A stretch of DNA of 64,000 nucleotides, taken from Purshia tridentata (lineage: Eukaryota; Streptophyta; Magnoliopsida; Rosales; Rosaceae). The position numbers and the translations under genes were made by a program. Below the pieces are notes generated by a model. It was not told where the DNA came from. It saw nothing but the letters and a program-made list of their open reading frames with translations, and did no database searches. Location of the stretch: the NCBI GenBank assembly GCA_003254885.1, contig QANT01000313.1:62001-126000 (forward strand), given 5' to 3'. Shown here piece after piece: positions 32,540-46,400 of this stretch (its first letter is position 1; the number at the start of each line of letters is the position of its first letter).

Positions 32540-35500
32540 ATGAACAGGAATGTGAGGGAATCTCTGGTTGGCGGGAGGAATTTTCAGGCGGGGTCGCAGC
32601 ACCGGCGAGGTCAGAGTTTGAATTTGGCTGTGCTCTCCAGTAAGGACTCCGACGAGAACAGCTTGGATCTCTTCTCTAAGAACCGCCGGACGACGCTCTC
32701 TGTGACTTCCTCCGATGAGTCCTCCGACGGTACATTTCTTCACTTCAAGTTCATTGATTTCTCGTGCTCATCTCTTTTATTGACAGAAATGACCTCCATG
32801 TTGTGCCATTGCTTGTTCAATATGGAGGGCAATTCGGTCATTTGAGAGAATGCCTGCCTGTGAGGAGAATGAGACAGCGAGATTTGTCGGCATCTAGTCC
32901 CAGAGTAGAGGATTTTGGGTAAAACCAAAACGATGTTCCAATTTGTTCACCGGCTGACCGTTAATACCAAATGATACCGTTTTCTGGTTAAATCCTTCAA
33001 AACGACCGCGTTTGGATGGAAGATTGCTCAATTGTTTCAAATAAGACTTGTTTTTTCATTTGAAATGTGATTTAGGATTAGCCTGATTGCAATGAATTGA
33101 TTGTGTAAACAGTTTCGGTGAAATTGGGGAGACTGTCAGTTGGATCGGCGAAAGTGGGTAGGGCTGGCATTGACGATCTGTTATCATCTGCAGATGGTGG
33201 AAAGCACGATTATGACTGGTAAGTATAAAAGCGTTTACTTCATTGATTTTTGTTGTATTATAATTATAATTATTTTTTTATGTTTTATATCCATCTCTTC
33301 CACTGCATCATGACCCAGATAATATCTTGTGATGTGCGTTTATGTGGGATGTTAATTAATTATGCTGATATAGAATCAACAAAGCATTGTTCTGCTTGTG
33401 AATCTAATTTGAAATCGTTGATCAGGTGAAATCATATCTGAATCAACATTAAATTGATTGAATGAAGTACCAAGTAGAGAATTTTTCTTTTTGGAGTCTT
33501 AGACTCTCAGTGCATCTTATGTCAGCATTGCAAAATTTCTACACATCTCTACCAACCTGTGGTCATGATATCAAGTAAATAGACTTGTGATCCATAATTC
33601 TAATACTTACAACTTTGTAAAACAAGATTTATGAGATGTAGAAGAAGAAAATTCACTCAACAAATAGTGTGTCTGTTTCGAATCAAGTCTATAACAGAAT
33701 CATAGTCTGGTTTGTTGAATCATATATTGGGTTGGCCTGCCACTTTGAGACAGACTTCAAAGCATGTACTGTAAGCATCTTTTAACAAATACATTGAATG
33801 AACTGCCCCTCTGCTTAATGTAAGCTTCTGCCCTATGAGTGAGTTACGCTTTTTGACTAAGGGGTTTGTATTAGTCTGATTTCTTATTGAAGTATGCCTG
33901 CTAGGCCCTAGTCATCTTTAGTGCTTGAAATATTTATCTTAAGTTCTTAAAGTGTTCAAGATTGGATGATCTTTTCATGCTTGAATTGTTATATTAAAAG
34001 TTTTTATAATGCACTGTAAATTGTGGAATAAACACATCTTTAGATTTTTTGATTGTTTAAATTATTACCTTAGTACTTCATGAACATAAAATTAGTATTT
34101 AGATAAAACTACTTGAGTCTAATTTTCATCACTTTTCTGTGTCAACAGGCTTCTCACTCCTCCTGAAACTCCACTTTTTCCTTCATCGGATGGAAATGAA
34201 TCTCAGCCAACCTTAGCTGCTGCAAGAACCAGTTCTTTAATTAGACCAGGTTCTACGGCTAAGCCTTCAAGGGTATGTCTTTTCCAATGGACCTTATCTA
34301 TGCTCAGTGTGAATTTCAGTGTTGAAATTAGTTAGCCTCCTCCAGATGAGCAAGAAAATATGCTTTAGAAAGTATACTTCATTAGTTTTCTCAGTTTATA
34401 TCTAAAGCTCTCCAATGGACTTTTCAGCTTTCAGTTTCACAATCCGAGAGTAATCATTCATCAAGACCAGCTAGAAGCAGTTCAGTGACTCGCTCTTCAA
34501 CCTCTTCATCACTATATAACAACTATTCCTCAAACAGATCCTCCAATATCCTTAACACAAGCTCAGCTTCAGTTTCATCTTACACTAGACCATCCTCCCC
34601 CATTTCCCGCTCTCCATCAGCAGCAAGACCTTCCACTCCGACCTCTCGCCCAACACTATCACGATCCTCAACTCCTTCTAGAACTCGTACAGTTCCAACC
34701 AGCTCTTCCATTGAGAGACCTCGATCAGTGCAAAGCTCAAGGCCCTCCACTCCTAGTTCCAGGCCACAACTTCCTGCAAACTTGAGTTCACCGGCTGCTC
34801 GATCAAATTCTCGTCCATCTACACCCACTCGTCGGAGTTCATTGCCGTCTCTGTCTCCAGCATCAAGTCCTTCACCTTCAGCTGGCCGTGTACTGTCAAA
34901 TGGACGGAGTTCAGCACCAACATCCCGACCAAGCTCCCCGAGCCCACGTGTCCGTCCCCCACCACAGCCAGTTGTTCCCCATGATTTTCCTCTTGAGACC
35001 CCACCAAACCTTAGAACAACTTTACCAGACAGGCCAATTTCTGCTGGTAGGTCCCGACCAGGTGCTGCTGTCACAGTGAAGGGGAAGTCAGAAACCCCAG
35101 CTGCCGTGGTTGTGCCAAGAAGGCAGTCATCACCTATTGTCACAAGGGGAAGATCACTCCCTCCAGAGGCTGGAAGGGGTCGTGTACATGCCAATGGATA
35201 CCATGCTGATGTTCCTGAGTCTCGGAGGGCCCCACATACCCCTGATATGGGCATGCGGAAGCCTGTGAAGGCTTCAACAACACCTACAGAGAGCACTGGA
35301 TTTGGGAGGAATATCTCAAAGAAATCTCTCGATATGGCTATCCGACATATGGTATGTATACCCTTTCCTTAGCATCATATGAATGAAGTTTCAGGGTGTG
35401 ACAGAGAAGTCTTTTACCTTATGATGTCAACAATTTAGATTTCAAACCTACAAATTTTTTTAACTGTTCAAGTATATTATTCTTAGTATTGTCTTTTGTG

Positions 35501-36143
35501 AACATCATCGTATTATATTCATATACTCATTGTTATGGTGGTGTGAACCTAGATGGTAACTGTTATACACCATGTGAGGACAAGAAGAGCAGTTTGTCTA
35601 ATCTGTTACTACTAATTCATTAGAAAAAGGATTTAATAATGTTAAATTTACTAAACAATTTTATATATCTTTTGGGGTTACAAGTTTTGTTGATTTAATA
35701 GATTCTAATAATTGAACTGCTCTCTGATGTAGGATATAAGAAATGGAACAGGGAACATTCGCCAACTTCCAGGTAGCACTCTCTTCCCTCAGAGCATTCG
35801 ATTGGGAGCTCCTAAGACCCAGCAGTCTGCTCGCGCATCGAGTGCAGCAGCATCTGTCCACTTTAATGGAGGCCTACAAACCAGCAGTAATGGAGTCGTT
35901 TCAGAGAATGGGAACAGTATGAATAGGCTTGTTGTAGAAAATGGACGGGAAGCAGAGCGTGGACGATATTCTGCAAAACTGACTGAAGTGGACATCTATG
36001 AGAGTTCTCGTTATGATGCGTTACTTCTCAAAGAAGACTTGAAGAGTACGAACTGGCTGCACAGTTTGGATGATAAAATTGATCAAGGACCCATCTTTGA
36101 TAATGGATTTGAGTCTCTGCCTGAACCTTTTGGCCTCTTATAA
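32540..36143 (+). CDS. Ser/Pro/Arg-rich basic protein (At3g08670/At2g40070-like)
   Basis: Five exons, 32540-32729, 33113-33218, 34149-34272, 34428-35351 and 35733-36143, join in frame to 584 residues. The N-terminal part has the family hallmark DYDWLLTPPETPLFPS, which spans the exon 2-3 junction. Residues about 140-450 are low-complexity, full of SSTPSR, RPSTP and SSRP motifs, very basic and predicted disordered. The C-terminal part holds NISKKSLDMAIRHMDIRNG and an acidic end with EVDIYESSRYDALLLKEDLK. Database names for relatives such as 'mucin-like' or 'FLO11-like' reflect composition only. Some plant basic proline-rich proteins of this kind have been described as microtubule-associated; I infer a possible cytoskeletal role but cannot show it. 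It lies in tandem with the LRR pseudokinase, in the same order as I recall for At3g08670-At3g08680. Confidence 0.88.
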
Positions 36144-38990
36144 CAGCTGAAGTAAGTGTTTTATATTTATTTTTTAAGTTATATGATTTCCTTACATGGA
36201 TGAATATCACTTAAAACATGAAGAATGAAGAGCGAGAACTAGCTAATGGCAGTGAAATCAATGGATTTTATTATTGTTGATCTTCTGTATTTGCAAATGG
36301 TTGCTAAAAGTTTTTTAAGTGGAACGAATACAAATTTTATGTATGATTATGTGTCATTTGTCTGTACCATGCCATTACTAGAAACTCAAAGTGGGGGAAG
36401 CCCTTAACAGGAAACAGAGGGAAGCCTAACAGATCTATGACGATACCAATTCTCAAGTCATGCCTCCTTGGTCGTTAGAGGCGCAATGAGCCCAAAATTA
36501 GTGACTCAGATTGTGGGCTTTCATAGAGGCTCATCTGATTGCTATAAGATTTTTGTCTTCAATGCCTCGCAAAGACTCAAATACAAACAAACACATGACA
36601 ACATATTTTCTCTCTTTTTGTTTTTTGTTTTTAATTTCAGTATAATCAACTTAAGCAACTAGAAAGAATGGACAAAAACTAAGTTCAAAAGGTCATCAAA
36701 GTCAATCTAGCATGTTCAAAGAAGATGAGCGCTTTAGAGAGAAGTCTATATGATGACATTGGATCCAGCATCTAAGCAAACTGTCAGTCTCAGGACCACC
36801 CAACACTCCAAACTCAATAAAGGAGGGGACCTCTTTCTTTTTCTCAGCTTCTTACAATTTATGTGAAAGCAATTCCTGGTTTTGGATGTTACCCAGTTAT
36901 GCCGACATATCACCAGATCAGGAAAAACATGCCACAACACTCTTATCTTAAAAAATCCACTTGCTTATTCATTTTGCTTTTAATATCCACAAGTCTTATC
37001 AACCGATTAAAGTGACATTTTTCTTCTGTTTTTTTTTTTTTTGTTTTTTTTTTCTCTCAAAAAAAAGTCAAGATCTAACTTCATGCATGTGCTTGAACTT
37101 GAAGCCCTCATTATTAAGATTCTTTTTTCCTCCATTTCCTATACAATTCCAAATCGTGCGCTATTTTTTCAATCCTGAAATCATTATTGTTTAGGAATGT
37201 CCATAGACCAAATTTGTATATTTATTCTTTCTAGATTCCAAAAATATTACTGTGTAATTATATATATACCAATTAAGAAATATTATAAAACAATTCTCTA
37301 ATATGAAATGAAAAATGCATAATAAATATAGTATGTGAGTTAAATTAACATTATAGTTCTATCATTGTTCTAGTACCGTTGTTTCAGATTTAAATTTGGA
37401 ACATCTTTGATATCATTTTTATTTGTGAGGTGCAATGAGTTTCGGTGTAAATTTGGAGTGGGCACCACTTCTCTGCCATTTCCAATCTGTACTTTGTCCA
37501 TTTGTAATAAATACCATGCAAAACATTACACGTACACCAACCCTCATTCAATTGAATGCATGGCCTCCACAGCTCCATTTATTAGGTGTAACAAATTTTC
37601 CCAGAGAAAAAAAATAATAAATAGTTTTTTAATTAAGTATAGTACATTTTGGGTGTCTTACGAGTTTACTCATGATGATCCAAATGATCTTTGTGCCTTT
37701 GAATAAGTGTGTCCTGTGAATTGTGACGTTTGGTGCATAATATAATCACACAGAAGTTCACAACCACCTCAACCAACCCTAATTGTATATTTAATTTGTA
37801 GCTACATTACTGAGTTAATTGTTCAATGCCATAGATGGAGGGAGGATGCTTTGAAGGGGTCTAATTTGTTTTTTTCAATAATATAAACACACGTAATGAA
37901 CACACATGACCTTTGGCAAAAGCCGCTGACCAAATATTATCATTGGTTTTTATACATCATTTGAACGACATGAGTGTATGATTCACTCTTTATAAATATC
38001 ATTAGCTAATTAAATAGATTATGGGTAAACCGAAGTGGAACTTGTTTTGTATGGTCCAACAATTAATACAATGCAATGGAAAATATGGTGGTATGAGTCT
38101 GACTTATTGTGCGGACCATTATGCCATTTGAGGCTTCTCCTCCTCCTTTAGAATTTGGAAGGAACTTCATCACGTGAATTTAGTCAAAACCAGGTCGCTT
38201 TTGTCTCATTTTTATGACAGAGGGTAACGTGAATTGTGGATTTTGCCTTATATTGTCATATTCAAAGTAAAATCTCACCATTAATTCCCCCGATTCCTCT
38301 AGAGTGTACTAAAATTGAAAAAGCCAAGTGAACAATAATAATTAAATAAAAAGGCAGTAAATTTAAGTGACTCAAATTCGGATAATTAATGTTCCTTTGG
38401 GACACAATTTAATAATATAAGATGTTTATAATGTTGAGTAGTGATATCTATTAAAAATGTCACAATTTTAAATAAGCCAACTAGTTATTTATTTTTTTTT
38501 TTTGCCAATCACTTCAAAATTAGAAAACTAATAATACTTGGTTAATTGGTTGGGTGACCCTTGAATTCCAGATAGATATTAGATAGTTGGTCTGTCTAAT
38601 TTCCAGCTTAAGGCTGAAGAAAGAAGGTGTACAGCGAAAGAGAGAGACATGGAGGTCAGTTTCATGCTACAAAGCACAGCAATGAAACTTAGGAAGGAGG
38701 ATTCTAAAGGAGGCTTCATCGAGATCTGCGCGTGTGAAACAACTACGACTACGTTAGCTTCACGAACAAGCTAAGCTTCACACACCAATTTACTCACTCA
38801 CTCATCACAGAGAGAGCTGAACGTTGCTCTCTACGGTTCTGGCGAATCTCGGAACCGAACCTCTTCTACTTTTCGTGCTTTTAATCCTTTCCATCTTTTA
38901 GCTCTGCGTGTTCGTCAAGAAATGCCGTTAAAGCTCACCCTCAACAAACATTTAACACTCTCACACTCACTCTCACTTTGCTCAGCTCCC
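36144..38990. other. Spacer between the Ser-rich gene and the LRR pseudokinase
   Basis: This holds the 3'-UTR of the upstream gene (a donor-like GTAAGTG lies just after the stop codon) and then AT-rich spacer and promoter of the next gene. A long T-rich block at about 37027-37063 is simple low-complexity sequence. I see no gene or paired-terminus element. Confidence 0.45.
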
Positions 38991-39055
38991 AGCTCCAAGC
39001 TCCGCATTTCCTGCTGTTTTCGAGCTTCGCTTTCAGATCGGTCGCCGGAGCTCTA

Positions 39056-40219
39056 ATGGTCCGTCTTCTCTCTCTTATTCTTCAATATTTCCTTTCATTT
39101 GTTCTTTCAAATTTGTTAGCATTTCAATTATCGATTAATTAATATGCATTTTTGTTTTTTCGAATTTTCGGAGTGTTTGTGGTTGATTAATTTGCTATTT
39201 TGTGCGCTAGCTGAGGGTTTGGATTCGAGGACATAGAACCAAATCTGTAGGTTCTTAAAAGTTGGTTTATGAAAGTGTAGGACAATTCTGAGCTTCGTTG
39301 AGTAGAATTTGAGAGATTTGCTTGTTTCAACTTGCAACGCTTTCTGTTTGGATGCCGAGAAAATTTAGGAAATTAAATAACATTTCCGAGGATTAATTAG
39401 AATTTCAAGAAAAATTGATTTATCTAACTACTTCTTGTCTTCTCAATCAAGCCTTAGACTGCTAATTTCTTACTCTGTGTCTTTCCAAATTATTGAATGG
39501 CAGCAAGGATATCGCTGAACTCATAATTAATTTACTGTGATATAGAAAGTTCTAGCAGTGTTTAATTTTTTGCGTTTGAAACTTTTTGGTCACATTGTTA
39601 TGACACGTTAGTTTATACTTTTTTCACGGTTTTTTTTTTGTATGTATTGGGCCTGTTGGCTCATGATCTATGTGCCAATACATACAAAAAAACAAAAACA
39701 AAAACAATGAACAAGTTATTGAACTCTTTTAGGCCATTAAGGAAAAATTTAAAAAGCAGAAAAAGGGATTCTTTCAGCATTTTGTGTTGTATGCTTTAAA
39801 GCTTTAGCTTTCACTTTAGTGAAAAAGAATTTTTCTTTTGCTTTTTTCTTTGTTAATTCTTTTGTTAACTTTCTATCTGATGACTGTCTGTTAGATAATA
39901 TTAAGCTCAATACTTTCTAACTCTGTTGAACTTATATTTTGCACAAATATTTTGGGACATGGGTTGGGCAAATTTGTGCCCTTCCCAATGTCAACTTTGT
40001 ATAAATAATTAAATTGCCTTTCCATTTCCAGATTGCCTATATGCTCGTACTGATAGATAGGTGTAGGAATTGATTTCTGGGAATAATTTGAAGAGAATAC
40101 TCTTCATTTTCTCTACATGTTTAGCCACAGTTTTTTACTAGTTTTAGGCTGTAGAAATGATTAAGAGCTAGAAATATGCTGAAACCTTTGTTATTTTTCA
40201 GGGAAAGAAGAACAGCTGA
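39056..40219 (+). promoter_or_regulatory. Leader intron with a splice-created uORF
   Basis: A leader exon appears to end at 39058 (CTCTAATG then GTCCGT) and to resume at 40202 (TTTTTCAG then GGAAAG). Joining them makes ATG GGA AAG AAG AAC AGC TGA, a six-codon upstream reading frame encoding MGKKNS. The uATG lies in one exon and the rest in the next. It ends 52 bases before the main ATG at 40272. Splice sites were picked by eye, so both intron and uORF are inferred. Confidence 0.4.
39633..39692. repeat. Perfect 18-bp inverted repeat in a leader intron
   Basis: TTTTTTTGTATGTATTGG (39633-39650) is the exact reverse complement of 39675-39692, with a 24-base loop between. It sits inside the inferred leader intron of the LRR pseudokinase. 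It may be a tiny foldback element; no target duplication is evident. Confidence 0.6.
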
Positions 40220-40271
40220 GACCAGTCTCATAGTCTGACTCCTTAACGAATTTCTCAACAAACAATACTAG

Positions 40272-42737
40272 ATGAAGCCACATTTATTTTGTGCAACCCT
40301 ACTGCTCCTCTTTTTCCTTTGCCAAACTATAGCTGACCTCAATTCAGACAAACAAGCCCTTCTTGACTTTATTTCTCTTGTTCCTCATGGCCGAAAAGTT
40401 AACTGGCATCCTGCTAGCCCAGTCTGCAATTCTTGGGTTGGCATAACTTGTACCTTGGATGGGACTCGTGTGATTTCTGTCCGACTCCCAGGTGTTGGAC
40501 TGTATGGTCCAATTCCAGCAAACACCCTTGGCAAGCTGGATGCTCTCACGATCCTTAGCCTTCGGTCTAACCACCTCAGTGGGGATCTTCCATCTGATAT
40601 GTTCTCCCTTCCTTCCTTGCATTACATATATCTTCAAAACAATTATTTTACAGGTCATATTCCCTCTTCTCTGTCTCCCAAGCTCAATATGCTTGATTTG
40701 TCTTTCAACTCCTTCACTGGCAACATTCCAGCCACAATCCAAAATTTAACACGTCTTACTGGGCTGAACCTCCAGAACAATTCCCTCACTGGATCTATTC
40801 CTGATATCAACATCCCAAGGCTTGTGCATCTGAATTTGAGTAACAACCACCTTAATGGTTCAATTCCTCCTGCCCTCCAAAAATTCCCCAATACTTCCTT
40901 TGAAGGAAACTTGATGTTATGTGGACCACCACTAAACCACTGTTCTTTGATCACCCCCTCACCTTCTCCATCCCCCAATTATGAACCACCAGGGCCAAAA
41001 GTCCCATCAAAAACAGAAAATGGATCCAAGAGGAAACTAAGTATAGGGGCTATCATTGCCATTGCAAGTGGTGGTTTTGTAGTGTTGTTTCTCTCAGTTC
41101 TGGTGATAGTGGTATGCTGTTTGAAGAAGAAAGACAGTGGAGGCAGTGCTGTAGTGAAAACAAAAGGCGGAAGGGGTGACCAGCCAAAGGAGGACTTCGG
41201 AAGTGGGGTGCAAGAGGCTGAGAAGAACAAGCTGGTTTTCTTTGAAGGCAGTTCTGTTAATTTTGATCTTGAAGACCTACTAAGAGCTTCTGCTGAAGTG
41301 CTAGGAAAGGGGAGTTATGGGACTACTTATAAGGCCATCTTGGAGGAGGGAACAACAGTGGTTGTGAAAAGATTGAAAGAAGTGGTGGTGGGAAAAAGGG
41401 AGTTCGAACAGCAAATGGAGAATGCAGGAAGGGTCAGCCAGCACTCAAATGTTGTGCCTCTTCGTGCTTATTACTACTCCAAAGATGAGAAACTCCTGGT
41501 TTATGACTACATTTCAGCCGGTAGCTTTTCTGCATTATTGCATGGTATGCTCCTTTCCAGATCTTGTTCTTTCTCTTTCTAATTCTTTGATACTAATTTC
41601 CCAAGTAAACAGCTATAATCTTCTCCAATGAAGCTTTACAATAAATCATCCATAAATGACTAACCTCTTGTATTAAAGAACAAATAAAACCGAAAGTTTA
41701 TGCATTGAGAAAAGGCAGACTTATCTTACCAATGATGCCCTTGGTCTGCCATGAAAAATGCCTTGTAAGGAACAGTAAGATTCATGAGATTATAAAAAGG
41801 AGATATTAGTTACTAATTTATGAATAAGATAGTCCATCGATTGGCATATGGTTGCAAGATTCGATTTTCAACTATGAACTCTAGTTTACATGTATATACA
41901 TTTATATAGATTCCTTTCTGTTGCAAATACAATGCCATAGCACAAATGGATGCATGAAATCAATTACATAGACATTTAGACTAGCGAATTTACTTATTTA
42001 AGTGATGAAGATTCCTCTAATGGTGCTAGTAATTTGCTATACAAACTGAACTCAAAAGATTAAAAGATATGAACTCTCTCCCTTTATATCTCTATTTTAC
42101 AGGAAACAGGGAAAGTGGACAGAACCCACCAGACTGGGAAACCAGATTAAAGATTTCCCTTGGAAGTGCAAGGGGCCTTGCCCATATCCATTCTTCTGGT
42201 GGAGGCAAATTCATCCATGGCAACATCAAGTCCTCTAACATCCTCCTCACCCCAGACGTCAATGGTTGCATCTCAGATTTTGGCCTAGCTCCTCTCATGA
42301 ACTTCACAACCATCCCTTCCAGAAGTGTGGGCTACCGAGCTCCCGAGGTGGTCGAAGCTAAGAAGTCCTTTCAAAAATCCGATGTCTATAGTTTTGGGGT
42401 TCTGCTCCTTGAGATGCTGACGGGCAAAGCACCAGTCCAATCACCGGGACGTGATGATGTTGTTGATCTTCCAAGGTGGGTGCAGTCTGTTGTCCGAGAG
42501 GAATGGACAGCTGAGGTGTTTGATGTAGAGTTAATGAGATATCAAAATATCGAAGAAGAGTTGGTGCAAATGCTTCAAATAGCAATGGCCTGCGTGGCAA
42601 GGGTGCCGGATATGAGACCTACAATGGAGGAAGTTGTGAGGATGATCGAGGAAATCCGGCCACCGGATTCCGAGAACAGACCATCATCAGACGATAGCAA
42701 GTCCAAGGGCACAAATACTCGGACCCCAACCCCATGA
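40272..42737 (+). CDS. LRR receptor-like pseudokinase (At3g08680-like)
   Basis: This is a plasma-membrane receptor-like protein of LRR subfamily III. Two exons, 40272-41544 and 42103-42737, give 635 residues (about 640 in the Arabidopsis relative). The signal peptide is [19 protein letters not shown]. The N-terminal cap [10 protein letters not shown] and about five LRRs follow to residue about 215, then a Pro/Ser-rich stretch ([14 protein letters not shown]). The membrane segment is around residues 258-280 ([20 protein letters not shown]). In the kinase-like domain the loop [11 protein letters not shown] and Lys in VVVKRL remain and SDFG is present, but the catalytic HRD is replaced by HGN ([13 protein letters not shown]). 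Such members are catalytically weak or dead and are thought to act as co-receptors or scaffolds. The loss is typical of this subfamily, not decay of this gene. Confidence 0.93.
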
Positions 42738-43425
42738 GTGCTCTGGCCTTGCACAGAGCAAAGCAATACATGCATCCCTTCCTAATTGTCATATATATGC
42801 CCAATTGTGTGATTCTTTATAGCCTTGTAGGGTCCTACTGTAACAAAGCTTAGTTTTTTTCGTTTTTTAAATTCCTCGCATGATTAGATGTAAGTTTCCA
42901 AACATTTATGACTCGAATTGATTGAGCAAATCTTAATCTCGTTAGCATTTTCAGATATTTTGACTCACATAATGTATTGTAAACGTGACTGCACGTACTT
43001 GTTAGGAAGATGACTCATGTCATGTGAGGGTTTCTGAAAATTGCAGTTTCTCGGTGTTGAAGACTACCAATCATCTGCCACGTGTATATTACATGTCACA
43101 CGATGCCAAGCCTGGGACTGAGAGGGAAGATGGTGTGTTTTTTTTTCATTTTTATTTTTTGGTCAGAATATAGCGTGTTTAGTTGATGAAGAAAACAGAG
43201 GAAACATCTATAAACCGGAAGTCAAACCCACTTCCATTTTTTGTTTTCAAGAAAATAACTTCCATTTTCTAAAAATTCAACAATGTTTATATAGCCAAAA
43301 TGAAGGCCCACCTTTAATCTCTAAAAATAATAGTATTTCTCACTTCAACAAATATAGCAGTGGGTTATGTTATGCCCCTGTTCATGGCCAAGGTAGAAAG
43401 CTAATAACTAGAGTACTAACTAGAG
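42738..43425. other. Convergent 3' flanks
   Basis: About 690 bases separate the stop codons of the LRR pseudokinase and the coiled-coil gene. It should hold both 3'-UTRs and polyadenylation signals. Nothing else is recognised. Confidence 0.5.
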
Positions 43426-46400
43426 TTAGTAGGAACTTTGGTTAACCAAGTCAGCACCGGTAACATAACTAGCAACAAATGACATTAACCGGAACGGAGC
43501 ACCAATCAGGGGCGCATCCGTGATTGGCACAGCAGCATTTTTATCATTCTCGGCAGACTGCGACTCCAGGTCCCGGACTTCATTCTCATCCAATGGAATT
43601 TGCACAATTTCACTAGATTGATAGGATTCTGGCAAATTTGGCATTAAACCAACATGCTGAGAATCCATGTTACCATTACTATGCATCTCCTGCTTGACTG
43701 AAACTTCTGGGAAATTCAACTTCTGGCCTGTCATAGAAATATTCTCACCAGGTATAGACCTGGGATTGATGACACTGGCAGTTTCGGCAGGTAGACCTGT
43801 TGTATCTGATGCTGTAGTTGAAAAGAGTCCATCTGTTGCACTACGCCGATCAAGTTCAACACACAACTCGGTCACCTTGAAAACATTGTAGGGAGTAAAA
43901 GAAAATATTAGAGAACTAGTCAACCACATTACAACCTTAAAAGTAAAAGCTTTATATGTTCGGAATATATTGGCATCAAGGGATAGCAGTACACATTGCT
44001 CCTATAGAAAACCGTGGAGGTAAGCAGCTTTTTACCTTTTCAACAAGCTCTGCATTTTCTGCAATTAATTTCTCAACCAGTGCAAATGCTGCTTCGATCT
44101 GAGAGTTCAAATCCTCACGTTCTGAAGCATGCTACATTAACACACAGGGTCAGATATTTCTTTTCTTTGAAAAGTATTTGTCAAGAAATCAACAAAAAAA
44201 AAAAACAGAACTTTACCAGAAACAACTGAAGATTTATAAAACTGGTAACTTTATCACTAGTATATAAACAAAATTTCCAAATGCCATTGTAAGAATCTTT
44301 TTTTTTAGAGACACAAGAGGACCAAACTAGTATTCCTAATTATGCATAAAGCTGGCAATAAATTTAACCATCTGGTAAGCAAATAGGAAGTAAACCTTTG
44401 CAAGTTCATCTGATGAGCGATTAGAGGAGACACTCTCAAGATTCTTAATTTCCAACTGCAGACTAGATAAATTTCCCCTCAGCTGTTTGTTTTCTTGTAC
44501 AAGATTATTCCTGGATTGATCCAATTCCAACACCTGAAAAGCTTTGTTTTTAATTTCCATATCAGAAGAAAATACAAAGATTTTCTGTGGACTGCCTGTG
44601 ACCAGAAATTAGGATTTGCATGAAATAAGGACAATGGTCTGACTCAATTCAAACCTATTTTACAGAATCTAAGATCAGCAAAGCAGTAGTCAAAGTCCTG
44701 GGTACTCAATAGAGAAGGGATGCATGTTCACACCTTGTATATCAAAAAGCAATTTATATTGAAGCCATCAAGTAGATTACTTGGGTCAACCAAGCTACAT
44801 ACCTGTGCCCGTAATCTAGCAATATCATCATTCAGAGTTGCTGTCATCTTTTCAACAGAATCCTGTAAGAAACGCATGTTAAGGACAAGATAAGTCTCTA
44901 CAATAAGGAAAAATATACATATTAATTTATCAAATCAATTGCCCATTATTTATTTTCAAATTATTTGTTTCTTTTTAGTTTTTACAGACATAAGAACTAA
45001 ATTCCAACTATTTTTCAGGTGTAAATAACAATGAAGTTAATGTAAAATGTTTATGCTCATTGACTGGCCAAATAACTTTTCATCTGCAATTACAGTTTCG
45101 AGTTATTAGAATTGTCCGTACCCATACACAGGAAAACAAAAAAGTGATTACCTCCTTTAGAATCCAGGCATCTCTATCTCTCTCTAGATGTTTAATCTTT
45201 TCCTGTAAGTTTTCCTGTGCAATAATGAGCAGTAAGTTTAATACAAGGTTGTATAAAAACCTAAAGCAACCAAGTCCTCTAGTTTGACATTATGTGTGAT
45301 ATAAGTTGGCATAAAAGTCTAAAGCAAGCATGATTGTACGCATACATGCATTATGTGAAGATGAACACAATTCAAACAGCCCTAGATCCAATTTAAATCA
45401 CCTCTTTATGAAGCCAAGAATGTTTTTCACTCCGTAATTGTACAATTTCCATTTGTAGGCCGGCCTGTAAATCATATCTGGTTAGAAAATCCTGAAAAAT
45501 ATGTGGAAGAAGCATACAATTGCATATGAAATGAGATAGAGCACAATCCTGAATGAATGTGCACCAACTCTTAGTCATCTTGACTAAATTTAGATTAGTT
45601 TACCTCTTTCTGTATGCGCGAATCATTCTCATCCCGTAATTGTTTTATTGTATCTTCTAAGGAAGCCTGAAGAAGAAATAAGCAAACTCAATATGAAAGG
45701 TCAGAAAAACCATACCTGATAAAAATAATATAAAAAAGTTCATTGACTCTTTCACAATCCAGCATCTTAATAAATTTACATTCTGTTACCTCTTTCTGTA
45801 TGTGAAAATCTTTTTCCTTCTGTAATTGTTTGATATTTTCTTCTAAGGTAGCCTGTAAAAATGGGTTATTTTGTGCTCAAGATGTACACGCATATTCAAA
45901 GTCAGCACAAAAACAGTAAAATGTGCAAAACAATTTGGATAGAACTTTTGTTGTGCGTTATTCATGTCCACACCTACCTCTCTTTGGAGCCAATGTCGTC
46001 TTTCAGATTCAGCTACTAAGGACTGCACAACAAATTTCAAAACAAAAAATGCCAAAATAAATTCAAAAACCACGAAAATCGCAACATAAATGCACGAACA
46101 CAATGTACATATCGCTAGTTAGCTGATGATCGATCCAGCTGAAAACCGAATGCTTAGAGATAAGAATTAACAACTAAATACTAATTACTATTAAACGCCT
46201 CAAATCCGAACTTACGCATTCTGTGCCATTCGTCTCATTCTCGTGCCCTTTCGGATTCACATCTGCGTCTTGCACAGCATCGTAACCAACATCGGAGGCG
46301 GCGGCGGCTGCCGCTGAAACCTGGCCATTAGGGACAACCGCAACATGGTCGGAACGAACATCGGCGGTGGCGGATGACTCAGAAACTTGGCCATTAACGT

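Noticed and set aside
34580-35296. 238-codon open frame on the minus strand inside the Ser-rich gene
   Set aside because: It is antisense to exon 4 of a well-supported gene; the long frame follows from the Ser/Pro/Arg codon repeats of the true strand. No start context, no splice logic and no family motif.
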